Source: Pomphorhynchus laevis (Eukaryota; Acanthocephala; Palaeacanthocephala; Echinorhynchida; Pomphorhynchidae). From it: a DNA stretch of 64,000 nucleotides. The notes under the pieces are model-generated. The model made no database searches and had not been told where the DNA came from. It saw only the letters and a program-made list of their open reading frames with translations. This document shows, piece after piece, positions 23,201-35,059 of this stretch; within the stretch, counting starts at the first letter, position 1; each line of letters starts with the position of its first letter. The stretch is from contig WNNJ02003815.1 in assembly GCA_012934845.2 (NCBI GenBank), positions 1 through 64,000 of the forward strand, read 5' to 3'. Position numbers and translations under genes: made by a program.

Positions 23201-26129
23201 AATTAATTAATAAGAATCTAAAACAAGGAATATCACAAATAGAAAATTAAAAACGATCGATATAATCGTCTTCACTTTTCAATCGATAATTAAAACCTTG
23301 AAAATTTCATTTTGTAAATTAAAAACTTGTGCAGACTTTGAGGCAAACTGGTCTATAATTAACATAAAGATCACTAGACATCACCACATCTGTGGCAGAT
23401 TTGATGCTGAATATTTTAGACAAAATAAATAGCAGACATACATTCCATAGTTCAGTGTGATTTATCAATCAATACCGATATCAGTTGTTTGAACTATTAT
23501 AAGCAATGATAGATCTCTAATTTCATATTACAATCGATAAACTACGTGTTTAATATCAAATATTTAGAATATAAGCTATTTTTAAATATAACTACTTTTT
23601 AAGAATAACTTAGAAAAAACAAACGTCATCTTTGTAACGATCATAATATTTCTGAACAATTTCAAACATTTGAAGTAACTCTTTTATAAGTTTGTCCTTT
23701 TTCTGCTTGCACGGCTAATCCGATGGCAATCACTCGTCGTCGCCGTCGCAAACGGCCTGTAGAAAAATAGCATACTTAAAAAAATCACATGTTCAACAAA
23801 ACGCTATATGATAAGTTTTAGTTTTCATACTTTTAACAGCCAAAAGGAAATCGAACGTTCGTTGGTATTAGGTGATCATATGATAGTGATCACAGCTATT
23901 AATTTATTACAATTAATAGCTTAACTATTAATAAACTAGAAGTGAACCTAAACTGGAATTCTAAAACAATAGAAGATAAAAAGTCAACAGATAGGCATGT
24001 AAGGCTAATAATATATGGTAATATTTGTTAAAATGGACTCGATTTGATAATTTATAGTGTCGTTCGAAGATTTAAATTATTTTACGAACAATTTTAATAA
24101 TCGTAAATAATTAATAATAACTAATTAAAATATATCATTAAATTATAAATAATTTTAATAATTATAAATAATTAGTAATTAATTAAAATATATCACTAGC
24201 TTATCAATTACAAACTATATAGATGCAATCCGAATGTAAAAGTGCAGAAATTGAAAAGACAGTTTTTGTAGCACATATTTGAAACCAAAAGTAACTTACC
24301 GTTAGCACCGCAAAGAGTCGCTTACGCTCTGACTGCGTCAACTGCTTATCATCAACACTAAGACTTAGAATACTGATTATTTGCTGAAAAGCGGACTTCC
24401 ACATACCAGCCAATTCAGCCTGTGTTAGATCTTTCATCCTATGCAAAAGATTTAAACATATCGAATTGCTTAACGATTTGCATCGGTCTACTTCACGAGA
24501 GCCAACAATTCTAAGAACCGTCGGCAATTTTTTCATGCAGAATGAAATCGAAGCTAATACAAGGTTAAGCGGCTCAGTTTTAACAATGTCTACTGCAATA
24601 ATTTCCAACATCTGTCTAATATGCTCGATGTTAAAAGTTTTGCAGTACATTTCAAGGGCTATTTTCTTTATTGCCGTAATTTCGTGCTTGTTTTTAACAA
24701 TTTTTAAAAGAACTTTAAACGGGTACGGACGACGAACAAAAAGACAGCTGCCATGTTCGTTTAGAATCTGAATAGCTTCTAATTTTACGGTAGAATCGAC
24801 TTCTTTTTGTATACGATTTATTAGTAAGTCAGCAAGTTGATCAAAACCATCAAGCAAATGTCGTTCGGTCATCACCGCTATCATCTTGGAAATGAATTTG
24901 ATTGCTGCTCTCCTGACACGCCAGCTAAGATCATCAATATCTTCATCACTAGACGAATAAGTTGAATTATCATCATTGTATAATTGGCTCGTTTCGTCAT
25001 CGTCATGGTCCAATAAAAGATCATCCGCGCAACAGTTCGGATCAAATTTTACCAAATTAACAACTTCGTTTAGGATAGATGGCAGGAACTTTTCCATGCA
25101 GTAGGGAATCAGATTGGTATATATACCTAACAACCCTTCAATGTTGACAACATCAATGGATATCGGATCATTATTGATTATTGAATATGTCATTGAAGTT
25201 AATTTTTGTACATAATCGCTTAAGGATAATTCCCTTATCAAACTGGAAGCTAATTCAGGTCCAAGACCGCTAATTTCTTGCATTGATTGGATTAGTGAAA
25301 AAATTGCTTGTATTTTAACATCATTGCCCAGCTCGTTATACGGAGCTAGCAGTATGACCTGAATTAGTGATCTACACAATTCGTTTCCCACAACAATGTT
25401 ATCACGGTAGGTCGTGTCGTCTTTTGCAGAGTAAGTTAGCTTAACTATTTGAGCTAACACTACACACAGTCTAGAGGGATTAGGCTTAGTGCTTGGCTGA
25501 CGATGTACTGTGGAATCTGTACTCATAGTATCATCATCATGTTTGTCGTTGTTAATGGAAGATTCACTGTCTTCATTAAATAGCAAATGCAGAGCTGTGC
25601 TGCTGATCTGATTTGTAAGGGGTATTAATTGAATTGATACGTCACTGACCAATATATCAATGAGCACATCTACATAATCCGAATGGCGTTCTAAAAAGTG
25701 CAATATTGACCGGCATAATTGGCGAAGAAAGTTGCCATCCGGATCGATTGATAATGTGTTTTTTGTGGCACGCAAAAGAGAACGAAAAGCCAAACAATTG
25801 ATTTCATCTGATATTTTGTGTTCATCTAAAAAATATTCGTTGCAAAGACAATCCGCTATCATTTGCGCTGTTTCCGTACAGATTGTAGCTAATGGACCAA
25901 TACAGCGAATTGCCAAGTTTTGAACATCAATAAATTTATCTGATAACAAGTCGATAACTGCCAATGTTAATTTTAGTGATATTGCATCATCGATTTCTGT
26001 AGTGCTCCTCGTTGGATTCGCCACAACACTCATCAAGTCAGTTAGGGCCATAATACGGACATCATGTTCACTTGATTTCAAGCAAGACAGAATATCTTCA
26101 GCGTCTGATATTGGAAATTCTCGAGGCAT
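20275..26129 (-). CDS. CAND1: Cullin-associated NEDD8-dissociated protein 1 (CAND1), two exons
   Basis: CAND1 is a HEAT-repeat protein that binds un-neddylated cullin-RBX1 and exchanges SCF substrate receptors. Exon 1 (26129-24300, 610 codons) opens MPREFPISDAEDILSCLKSS and has the family blocks RIMALTDLM and VQNLAIRCIGPLA near the N terminus, then an acidic patch with SSSDEDIDDLSWRVRRAAIKF (family DDMSWKVRRAAAK). The donor GTAAGT (24299 down) and the acceptor CTATTTTCAG (ending 22438) are both phase 0. Exon 2 (22437-20275) encodes 720 residues, including IGPFKHRVDHGLEIRKASYD (family [20 protein letters not shown]) and the C-terminal DTFDIMVLSHLSL. The total of about 1330 residues is longer than the usual 1230, and the middle is strongly diverged. 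The 1.86-kb intron is AT-rich and holds a perfect 31-bp tandem duplication at 22904-22965. Confidence 0.9.
22904..22965. repeat. Perfect 31-bp tandem duplication in the CAND1 intron
   Basis: TGATGTGCTACTTACAACGA plus TTTAAAATCTC occurs twice in succession (22904-22934, 22935-22965) with no difference, implying a recent slip or duplication. Confidence 0.9.
23655..23765 (-). other. Possible nested exon in the CAND1 intron
   Basis: On the minus strand, after a good acceptor (TTTTTCTACAG), an open frame reads GRLRRRRRVIAIGLAVQAEK then GQTYKRVTSNV and stops. It is locally less AT-rich than the rest of the intron. It could be a terminal exon of a nested gene, an alternative CAND1 exon or chance. 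No donor or start partner was found. Confidence 0.2.
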
Positions 26130-26664
26130 ATCTATAAATCTTTACCATGTAGATTAATATAAATACCTAATATTAGAATTAAAATTCCAAAAGATATAAT
26201 AAAAGGTATATTAATTTAAGATAAAACAGCATTTGTTTTGTAATTGTATTAAATAAAATATCACAAATTATGTATGAAAACCGTTATTCTTTACAAATAA
26301 TATTCGTAAATAATAAATATCTAATAATTAGTGAGTATTTATATTAAACAAATAATTAAATTCTTAATATAATAATATTGCAGATTTATGTTTAACCCTT
26401 CAAATAAAAACAATAATTTTAACATTTCGTTGTTAAATGAAATACAATTTGTAAATTAAATCGTAATTTTAGTGAATTTAATAAACAACAAGAGTTTATA
26501 AATTGCTTAGTTTATAAAATGAGTTTTTATGAACAAATAGTTGTAAATACTTTTTTTATATAAAGTAGTATGAATATACATTACGATTGTAAAAGATATG
26601 TTTATATAAGAAATAATTCATAATTATATATAATACATATGTTTATAGATAGTTTTATTGGAAT
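26130..26664. other. CAND1 upstream region
   Basis: AT-rich sequence upstream of the CAND1 ATG. No core promoter element can be named with confidence. Confidence 0.3.
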
Positions 26665-26785
26665 AAAGAAAATAATTTCCTGTTATTTGAAAAATTCAAT
26701 ATTTCGATAGCTCCTGATAACATCATCTGATGATATCAGGAGCTATCGAAATATTGTATTTTAAATAAAAGGAAATATTTTCTTC
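26665..26785. mobile_element. Foldback element carrying GATAGCTCCTG arms, copy 2
   Basis: An almost perfect palindrome: AAGAAAATAATTTCC ... TCGATAGCTCCTGATA on the left pairs with TATCAGGAGCTATCGA ... GGAAATATTTTCTT on the right, with a spacer of fewer than 20 bases. It shares the arm sequence ATAGCTCCTG and the outer AGAAAATAT/ATATTTTCTT blocks with the element at 8.0-8.2 kb. Confidence 0.75.
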
Positions 26786-27156
26786 GTTTCAGTAAAACTA
26801 TTTAATCGAAATGGAAGAAGATTATGGGTTTAGTGTGTACTAACATATATTTATATTTAAATATAAAACAATATTTTTATTTATATTTAAAACAATATTT
26901 TTTTCTTTTGGCATAATTTTAGTCCCGCCGATTTATCTGTAATGCTGCGTGTGTTTGTAAGCCTCCACTATCTTATCTCAACAATTTAAACTCGTGTCAT
27001 CCTCTTCCGCTTGTCGAATTTTCTCTGTTGGGGACTGCCTCAGTTTAGATCTGCGTTTTAACAACTCACAGATCATTGAAGATGTACCAAAGACAACTTT
27101 CATCAAACGAGAACGTTCTTCAAGATTGTTGCGACGACTTATCCTAAATATCGCAA
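26786..27156 (+). other. Intergenic with an uncertain exon-like frame
   Basis: The frame at 26994-27191 (LDLRFNNSQIIEDVPKTTF, then a basic stretch RERSSRLLRRL) has no ATG, no known relatives and runs into the PLE junction. It is mentioned but not called as a gene. Confidence 0.2.
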
Positions 27157-27189
27157 TAGTGCGAACTTATATGAATAAAATAATAAATT

Positions 27190-28143
27190 AATAGTGCGAA
27201 CTTATATGAATAAAATACTTAAAGTAATTAAAGCACACTAAAAAATATTGCAAGGTAATCGAAATTAATACTGGTATAAAACACTATTTCAGTATTAATT
27301 CTACAATAGAATTTTTAGAAAAGACAAAAGGAATAAATTTTCAAAATATAAATACATACGATTTTAAAGAAGCGTTAGTAAAATTAATTAATCTTACATT
27401 CGGAAAAAGATATACATATGTTATAATAATTATAACGCCTATCTAACAAAAATTAAACCATCAAATAAATATAAATATATGGATAAAATTGAATTAATAG
27501 AATCCTTAAATATTTTGATAAATCAAAATTATTTAAAAGTAGGGACATCTATATTTAGACAAGTAAAAGGTGTTCAATGGGTGGTAATAGTAGCCCAATT
27601 ATAGCTGACTTGTTTTTAAGCTTTATAGAATATGAATTTGTTCATAACTGTGTAAAACTAAATCTAAACAATATAAATATATGAAATATGTTTCGATACA
27701 TTGATGATATATGTGTATTTAATTCTAATAATTTTTATTCAATTAGTGAGCACATTTATCCAGAAAGCCTTATTCTTAACAAAACCAATATTAATGATAA
27801 CGAAGGTGTATATCTAGATATGAACATTAAATTAACATTAACTAAAACTACTATTAATTTATATCGTAAAGATGACATATTTAAATTTACAAACATATTT
27901 TTGCATGAGCATTCATGCATACCATATAATATAAAATATAATACATTAAATAATGAAATTTTAAGAATTGCAACAATATGTAATGATATTGGCTTTCTTC
28001 AAAATCATTTAAATAATTTAATAGATACATATTTTAAACTAGGTTACTATAAAAATAACATCAAGCAGAAAATAGTAAAATATATAAATCAACACAATAA
28101 TATAAAGAATAAATTTAAACTCTTAAGTGGCAAATTTTTATAG
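27190..28143 (+). mobile_element. Penelope-like element, 5'-truncated RT core to stop
   Basis: Translated pieces in sequence give the INSTxEF block, then GV-MGGNSSPIIADLF (RT motif 4, about 27570-27615), and RYIDDICVF (27694-27720) with the two catalytic aspartates at 27703-27708. Then come YLDMNIKL and a basic C terminus ending KLLSGKFL at 28143. These are PLE signatures. The first part has several frame breaks; the last 151 codons are open. After the RT there is no GIY-YIG endonuclease, which most PLEs carry C-terminally, so this is either an endonuclease-less type or an internal deletion. A TAGTGCGAACTTATATGAAT block is repeated at the 5' junction (27157 and 27191). The N-terminal half of the same family is at 59.4-60.0 kb. 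Confidence 0.8.
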
Positions 28144-28515
28144 ATGGATAATAAATAATATACTTTGCATTAGAATAAGATACTAGATAGTTATTTCAGA
28201 GGAAATACATCATTAGCATGTATTTGGCCCCGCTGCTATGTTGGGTAGAGGAGTTAGGGGCCGAAACCTGATAGCATAGCAGTTCCTCCTGATGACCTCT
28301 AATTCTTATTCTGATACAACGCCTGTTATTTATTAGTCAATTCATAAAAATGACGTTTTTTTAAATTTTATTTTTTTAACTTGATTTAAATTATTGAAAA
28401 TCTAAAAACAATTATTAATTTTATTATTTAATTATTAAATTTTGATTTAGCATTATTGTTTTGTTTATTTTATAATTATATTAAATACGTAGACTCAGTT
28501 AGCTGATTTGATTCT
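28144..28515 (+). repeat. 3' UTR of the Penelope-like element with tail
   Basis: The region after the RT stop holds the ATACTTTGCATTAGAATAAG block, the pseudoknot module (28199-28288), the block TTATTCTGATACAACG, and the AT-rich tail ending GACTCAGTTAGCTGATTTGA. This is the copy that links all free-standing tails in the window to the PLE. Confidence 0.8.
28199..28288 (+). ncRNA. Candidate pseudoknotted RNA module, best copy
   Basis: Strands in order: c GAGGAA (28199-28204), d ATACAT/ATGTAT hairpin (28205-28210 / 28218-28223), a GGCCCC (28226-28231), b CTGCTATG (28233-28240), a' GGGGCC (28257-28262), b' CATAGCAG (28275-28282), c' TTCCTC (28283-28288). The order a-b-a'-b' makes an H-type pseudoknot of 6 and 8 perfect pairs, closed by the 6-pair helix c. 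Strands b' and c' abut. It is followed at once by CTGATGACCTCT. Confidence 0.65.
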
Positions 28516-28934
28516 GAAATATAGGGATTTTTAATGATTATATTTATAATCATTTTTATATGAAAATATAAAAATGATTTATAAATAAATTAATATAATT
28601 TATTAATGCTAAATAAATTTAGCATTAATTTATGTGGCAAGTGTTTATCTATACGACAGAGTTTATACTTTAACAATCAATAATCAAAATTGATGGCAAA
28701 ATTGATTACACTTTTATAGTTTTTGGTAAATCAAAGATTATCATTCACGAAAATGTAATACTCTGTAATACTCTTAATGTAATACTCTGTAAAGTTGCTT
28801 CTCCATGTAGTGGTCTTTATATATGGAGATAATATTATTAGTTATTAGTATTACAAGTTATAGCCAAATGGCTGTTTCAACTGATCACATAGGAAAATAT
28901 GAAAGAAAAGAAAAAAGTAAATAGCGGTTACATA
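28516..28934. other. AT-rich spacer, nothing recognised
   Basis: No gene is seen between the PLE tail and the lineage C LINE copy. Confidence 0.4.
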
Positions 28935-30355
28935 ATATTGTATACATCCGGAATGCCATGATCGTTAATCCACTGACGAAGTTGAACTTTAAATTGAGAG
29001 AAGTCCTTGGTACATGCTATTTCTCCTGGCAACGTGTTCCAGGCGTTTAATGCTCGATGTGAGAGCCTAGCCAAACTCACGTCTTTACCGTGGGAAAAAA
29101 AGGATTTATTTTAACGTGGCAAATGCGTGCCAGCGCACGCTTACATGACCACAACAAAACAAAACTGTGAATCAGGTGTCGAGAAGGTGTGAACGGAGGA
29201 GGTGTTTGAATGTGATAAAGGAGGGAGCGCGGCGGACGTCGAGAGGGAGTTGATTCCAGGCGAGTGAGGCGGCGACGAGGAAGGACGTCGCCGCCTCAGG
29301 CGCCGACGAGGAAACTTAAATAGTTTCAACGGGTGGCCACGACACGACTGAGAACAAACTTTAACATAGCACGAGGGAAACCCATCTATCCCATTAACCA
29401 TTCGCCATAATCCAACAAGGTCTAGATAATATAGCCTCTGACCCAAAGATGGTATCTTTAGAAATTCAAGCCGCTCACGATATGAATATGATCCATCCAT
29501 ACACATTCGAGAACCTCTACGAAGGATTGACTCTAGTCTATTGAACTCTTTCTTAGTGTATGGAAAAACTGATTGCACGCAGTACTCTATATGCGGGCGA
29601 ACAAGAGCGTAGTAAAGCCGTTTGAAGACGTATGGATTAATACGATTAAATGCATTTTTGACGCAGTACATAGCTCGCAAAGCCTTGCTATAGGCAAACT
29701 CTGTATTTGATCAGGATTTCAATGTCCTATGCACCATGACACCCAGATCCCTATACTCTATGACGACATTTAGAATTGATGTTCCTAGGCGAAAACGACG
29801 GTCATCGCAACGCCTTCCTAATTTCATGTGGCCGCATTTGTCAACATTGATCTTCATACTAGTAGCCTCACTCCATTGGTATATTTCATTAAGGTCTTCC
29901 AGCAGGGAAATGCCAAGCGGATCAATATCATCTACAGACCATACTTTGAGGTCGTCAGCAAAAGCAAGACAGGGACTCTGAATCCGCAGCAACAAATCGT
30001 TAAGGAACACAATAAACAGCAGAGGTCCTAGTACGGTACCCTGCGGAACACCACAGTAAACGCGTCTGGGAGTGGAAAGATGGGTGCCAATTCTCACCCT
30101 AAAGAATCGATTACGTAGGAAATCTTGAATCCACTTACACAACATTACAGGAATGCCGTAGTTAAATAGTAATGCTATTAAGCTCTCATGCGGCACCCGA
30201 TCGAATGCTCTTGAAAAGTCAATGAATACCACATTGATTGATTGTCCGCGACTGACCGTCTTAACCCACATTTCGCGTGAAGTCAATAAGTTTGTTAAGC
30301 AGGAACGACCAGGGAGGAAACCGTGTTGAGAAGACGACAAATAGTCTGTTTTTAG
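28935..30355 (-). mobile_element. LINE lineage C, RT domain to 3' end, 5'-truncated
   Basis: The minus-strand frame 30340-29711 encodes SSSQHGFLPGRSCLTNLL, FIDFSRAFDRVPHESL, YCGVPQGTVLGPLLF and AFADDLKVWS, covering RT motifs 1-5 with an intact FADD site. The frame 29680-29141 continues through YYALVRPHIEYC and ILRRGSRMCMDGS to a basic, serine/proline-rich end. The 3' UTR reaches about 28935. The two frames are nearly contiguous (one break near 29,700). No endonuclease or ORF1 is present. It abuts the lineage B element at about 30,355. Confidence 0.85.
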
Positions 30356-30639
30356 CTTATGAAAATGTAATATATAAACAAATCCAAGAATTACAATAAA
30401 ACTAAGTCACGGTGAAATCTTTATTGAATAAATTTGGTCTAACCGACATTATTGTAAAAGACAATTGGAAAGTATCGATATGTCGGAATAATTCAAAAAT
30501 TTAAAAATTATTTTATTACCTTAAAAAAACGTTTGAGATCTTAAGTAAATACAGCATAACAGTTTATCCTTCAAAACAGTTTTTTCAAAATATTCACAAA
30601 TTGGATTACAATTGGATTGTTTACAAAACAGCTTGCCAG

Positions 30640-33600
30640 CAGAACGAAACACATAATGACACGAAAAACATCGAAGCTTAAAGCTAAGAAGTCTAATGTA
30701 AACACCGTATCTCTAAACGCAAGCTTAATTGATGAGTGTACATCTGTCTAAGTCCAGTGTTCGAATGATTTGTGTGACACCTGGACCACTATTTGTATGA
30801 TCAAGTTAAAAAAGAATTCCGATGATGCTTATTTATGTGGCTTTTGTGCTGTGAAGGAGCTTAATGTTTTGAGAAGACGTTTGGTCGAATTTGAAAAAGC
30901 ACATAATCAATCGCTCAGGCGAACCGTTCTCATAAACGATAAAATATCCTCTTTCAAAGCTCAACATCCTCTTAACAATATAGTTCCTGTGGATGCGCAG
31001 GTTGGGGATGATACGACTGCCTGCGTTATTCCCCTTGAAGAGAATACAAACGATCGAAATTGCAACAAATTGCTGAAAATAGTCTCTAAAATCTCACAGA
31101 CCACGAACGATAGGACTACCTGCGTTGTCGTTGATCGTCCTTCTCCCGATATTGCTTTACATATTGACAACCGAACTCGAACAACTGGCGCTCATGTCGG
31201 CAGCGATGGACCTGTAACTTCCCGTATTTGAAAGTGCAGTAATTGCGTTCTTCTTATTCAACTCCAAATTCAGTGTCAAGACCGTATGACTAAGTCTCGA
31301 AATATATTCTGTCTGATGAAGCGATTTCACAAAGTGATACACCGATGTCCAATGCTCACAATGCGACATTTCGTACTATATCAAACAAAGATGGTCAGTG
31401 CATTTCCACGGGCAACGCACACGTCACCTTGATGTCACCATCAAGTTCTTTAGAGTATCATGATTCACAGACCCAGACAGATTTATCTAGCTTGCCGAAT
31501 ATTGTTAAAACGGATACTCAAATACCCAGCTTACGTGCATGTACAGATACACAATCTGCTGTGTCCTGTGATGGTCTTGATAGGGTGATCTCAAATAAAC
31601 GTATATATAATAGAGGATGCTCAGTTATTCTGGCTAATGTGCCTAAGTCTATCTTCGAGAATGCGCAGGCACGACTGAATGACGACATTCGGAGTTTGAG
31701 GTCTATTCTGGCACATGTACTTGGCTCCTGTGACATTGAGACAGTCCAAAAAGTTAAACTTGTCGCTCTTTTCAGCCTAGGTAAGCGTAATGCTTTAAAT
31801 AATAAACCCCGACTACTCAAAGCTGTCTTCCATAACCAACTTCATGCTACCTTAATGTTGCGAAACTCGTTCCGTCTCAAAGGGTCTAATATTCGACTGC
31901 TGAAAGATCTTGATGTATCAGAACGAAAAAAATTATCGAAGGTTAAAAAGGAACTATCATCTCGTGTTGCTAAATGAGAAACAAATCTCTATGTGAAAAA
32001 TTATCAGATTGTGAAGCGATGCACCCGGCTGAGTTGGAGCCTACTAGTCATGTCGCCTCGCGTGCATTCTGTAATCGAAACGGGCTCGTCTACTCTGCCT
32101 ATCAGAGTCTAAATGGTTTAGCGTCCGGGTTATTAGGATGTGTAAGGGGTGATAGGAATACTCCCAGAGGTATGTTGGGGCATTGTGAAATACTCCATTG
32201 AAATGTTCGCAGTCTTATATCGAAGATAGAAGAACTGAGATATAGAGTTCATTTAATTCGTCCTAAATTACTTGCTATCACAGAATCATGACTATATGGT
32301 GATATTGTTGATAATGAAGTCTTCATCCCTGGTTATCTGGTTTTCCGCAGTGATCATAAAAGTGGAAGAGGTGGAGGTGTTATTCTTTATGTGAGCAACG
32401 ATGTGAAAGTAACTGTTATTAGCACTTCTTCTGTCGAAAGTTTGTGGTGTCGGGTAAAATTCATGCATACCGCTCCGCTTGTTCTGGGGGTAGTATATCG
32501 TTCACCCTTGGCCGCCACAGATAAACTGATTGGGGAAGTAGAACTTTATTCTAAAGGTACATCCAATGTTTAATACTTGGTGACTTAAATATGCCTTCGG
32601 TTGATTGGAATTCGTATACGGCTTTTCCTACTTGTGACCATGCTTCCTATGACCTTCTGGAGTATATCATCTATTGTGGTTTAACTCAGCATGTCCACAA
32701 TTGCACTCATTTTGCTACTGACAGTAGATCCCTATTAGATGTATGTTTATCTTCACACAGTGAGATTATTAACGCTATCCGTTATGATACCCCGATCGGT
32801 ATGTCTGATCATTGCGTAGTGATCGTTAGGTTAAGGTTTCAAGAAGAAACTCGAGGTCCGCGTGAAAATCAAGTGGTTAATGCTTTCAAAACCAACACAG
32901 ATGCAATTCAGTCAATACTTTCAACAGCTTCCTGGCCAGATCCCGCTGTTATTGGAGTACACGACGCGTGGATTTACTTTCAGAGAACCTTAGAGTCGCT
33001 GCTTATTTTATTCTCTCCACTTAGAAGCAGGACACGTCGAAAAGATTATCCCTGGTCCGATTCTGAGTTACGTTCAACATTGAGGACTCGTAATTTGATC
33101 TTCAATCGCTACAAAGTTGGGGAGTGCAGTTATGATGTTTTTAAACAGGCAAGAAATTGATTCAATTCATTGAAGAGAAAGAAGCGGTGTGCATTTGAGA
33201 ATGCATTAGCTGACCGGTGTAAATACGATTTAAAGGTCCTTTTTCAGTACCTATCAAGTAAGGGAGCTGTTGATTTTTCGATTTGTCACTACTTCTATGA
33301 CATTTGCGCGAATGACCTAGCTGAAGAGTTTGCGGCACACTATTGCACTTCAGTAAAGCCCGTAAATGAACATGAAACTTTTTGTATGGAATCTAGTGTG
33401 CTGAACACTTACTCTGACACGTGTCTTGAGTTGGACCTTGACAATTTGATAACGCCAGCTAAAGTCTATTTTTATTTACGACGTCTAAAAGCAAATAATT
33501 CAAGAAGTTGTGATTTACTACCGTCTGTTTATCTGCACAGATTAGCAGGCTCAATTTGCGTTCCTCTCTGTGCAATTTTTCGCCAGTCAATCTTAGAAAG

Positions 33601-35053
33601 ATCTCTTCCTAATGTGTGGAAGCAGTCAATTGTTCTTCCCTACTTCAAGAAGGGAGATCGCTCTTCCGTCGAGAATTATAGGCCGGTGAGCATTACCTGC
33701 ATTTGCTGTAGAGTGTTGGAGAGGTTTGTGCATCGCTACATGGTTGAGTTTTTCGTGTAGGAAAAATTTTAGTCCCTAATCAGCACGGATTTCGGGAGGG
33801 TTATTCAACTGTTTCAAATTTGCTTGATGATCATCTTGATTGGACAGCGAATAAGGCACACTATACCGATACAGACATTATATTCTTCGACTTTTCAAAA
33901 GCTTTTGATAGAGTAGATCATGGTCTACTTCTTCAGAAACTTGTCAATACTGGACTCCCAAACATAATGGTTGATTGAATTAGAGAATTTCTTCGTGATC
34001 GTTGCTTTCGAGTACTTGTCGAATGGTCATTGTCTGTGTCTAGAGAATGTCATATTGGAGTACCTCAAGGTTCAGTTTTGGGCCCGCTTTTATTCAGCAT
34101 TTATGTTAACGATTTGCCTGGGTGCATTCGCTCTCGATCATGTTTGTATGCAGATGACTTAAAAATATGGCGGCCCATTCATTCATGTGAGGATGTTGAT
34201 AATTTGCAAACTGACATATATAATGTGGAGTTGTGGGCGGCGTCTAACAAGCTTGTGATAAATGTTTCGAAATGCAAACACATGCGTATTATTAGTAATG
34301 CTCGCAAGCAACTAACATCTGCTTGTTACAAATATAAGGGCTGTATTGTGGAAAGTGTCGATAGTTACAAAGATTTAGGAGTATGGGTTACCTCTAATTT
34401 ATCAACTAAAAAGCACACTGATCAAGCTTGTGCCAACTCCAATAAAATGATAGGTATGATTCGACGCGCGTTTGTTCGCGTTAATCCGACTGATCTTCGG
34501 CCTCTGATTTTAGCACATGTATTGAGTAGACTTTTATATGCAGCTCCGGTTGTATACCCACGTACTGTGCATGAACATAAGAAATCAGAGAGGGTACTTC
34601 GCAGGGCAACAAAGCTAGCACCAACGTTGGCGTCGCTGCCTTATGAAGACAGACTGAGATCATAGGACTTAAGACCGTCACATGGACCCGTCGGTACATG
34701 GATATGTGCCTTGTTTGGCATTTATTCCAACGTCCTCATCACCCTCTTCGGAGTAGGGTTCAACTACGTGGTTCAAATATTCTTCGCGGTCATTCTTTAA
34801 CTATTCGAAGAAACAGAGTACAGAAATTGGGCGCGATGCAATTTGATAGAAGAATTGTTGAGCTTTGGAACAACCTTGATGCAGACATCGTTGGATGCAG
34901 TTCACTTAATACTTTTAAAAGAAGACTACGAATGGATCAAGCAATGTTTCGTGTTGCATTTCCTTATTTTAAAAACTAATTAATTTATTTACGAACTTAT
35001 TGTGAGCCAGCTATTTGAGCTAATGCTCGTATGTTGTTGAATGCATAATAATA
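30640..35053 (+). mobile_element. LINE lineage B, near full-length, inactive
   Basis: Order of parts: ORF1 from the ATG at 30656 with a PHD-like cysteine pattern (CSNDLCDTW ... YLCGFC, about 30757-30843) and a C-terminal conserved basic region (31580-31977: SLGKRNALNNKPRLLKAVFH); APE-type endonuclease 32190-32900 (NVRSL, LLAITES, GRGGGVILYV, LGDLNMPSVDW, GMSDHCVV); RT 33450-34300 (KGDRSSVENYRPVSITCICC, FFDFSKAFDRVDH, GVPQGSVLGPLLF, CLYADDLKIW); C-terminal region to 34979; 3' end near 35,050 with an ATAATAATAAT tail. Several stops and frame shifts break it: TGA at 32199, 32289, 33158 and 33976, TAG near 33758, and a frame break at 34663. Likely jockey/CR1-type, with clade uncertain. Confidence 0.9.
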
Positions 35054-35059
35054 ATCTCA

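Noticed and set aside
30640-35053. Altered nuclear code with UGA read as Trp
   Set aside because: RRM1 and CAND1 are open under the standard code, and other LINE copies have TGA at Arg or Cys positions (for example 37.5 kb), so decay explains the stops.
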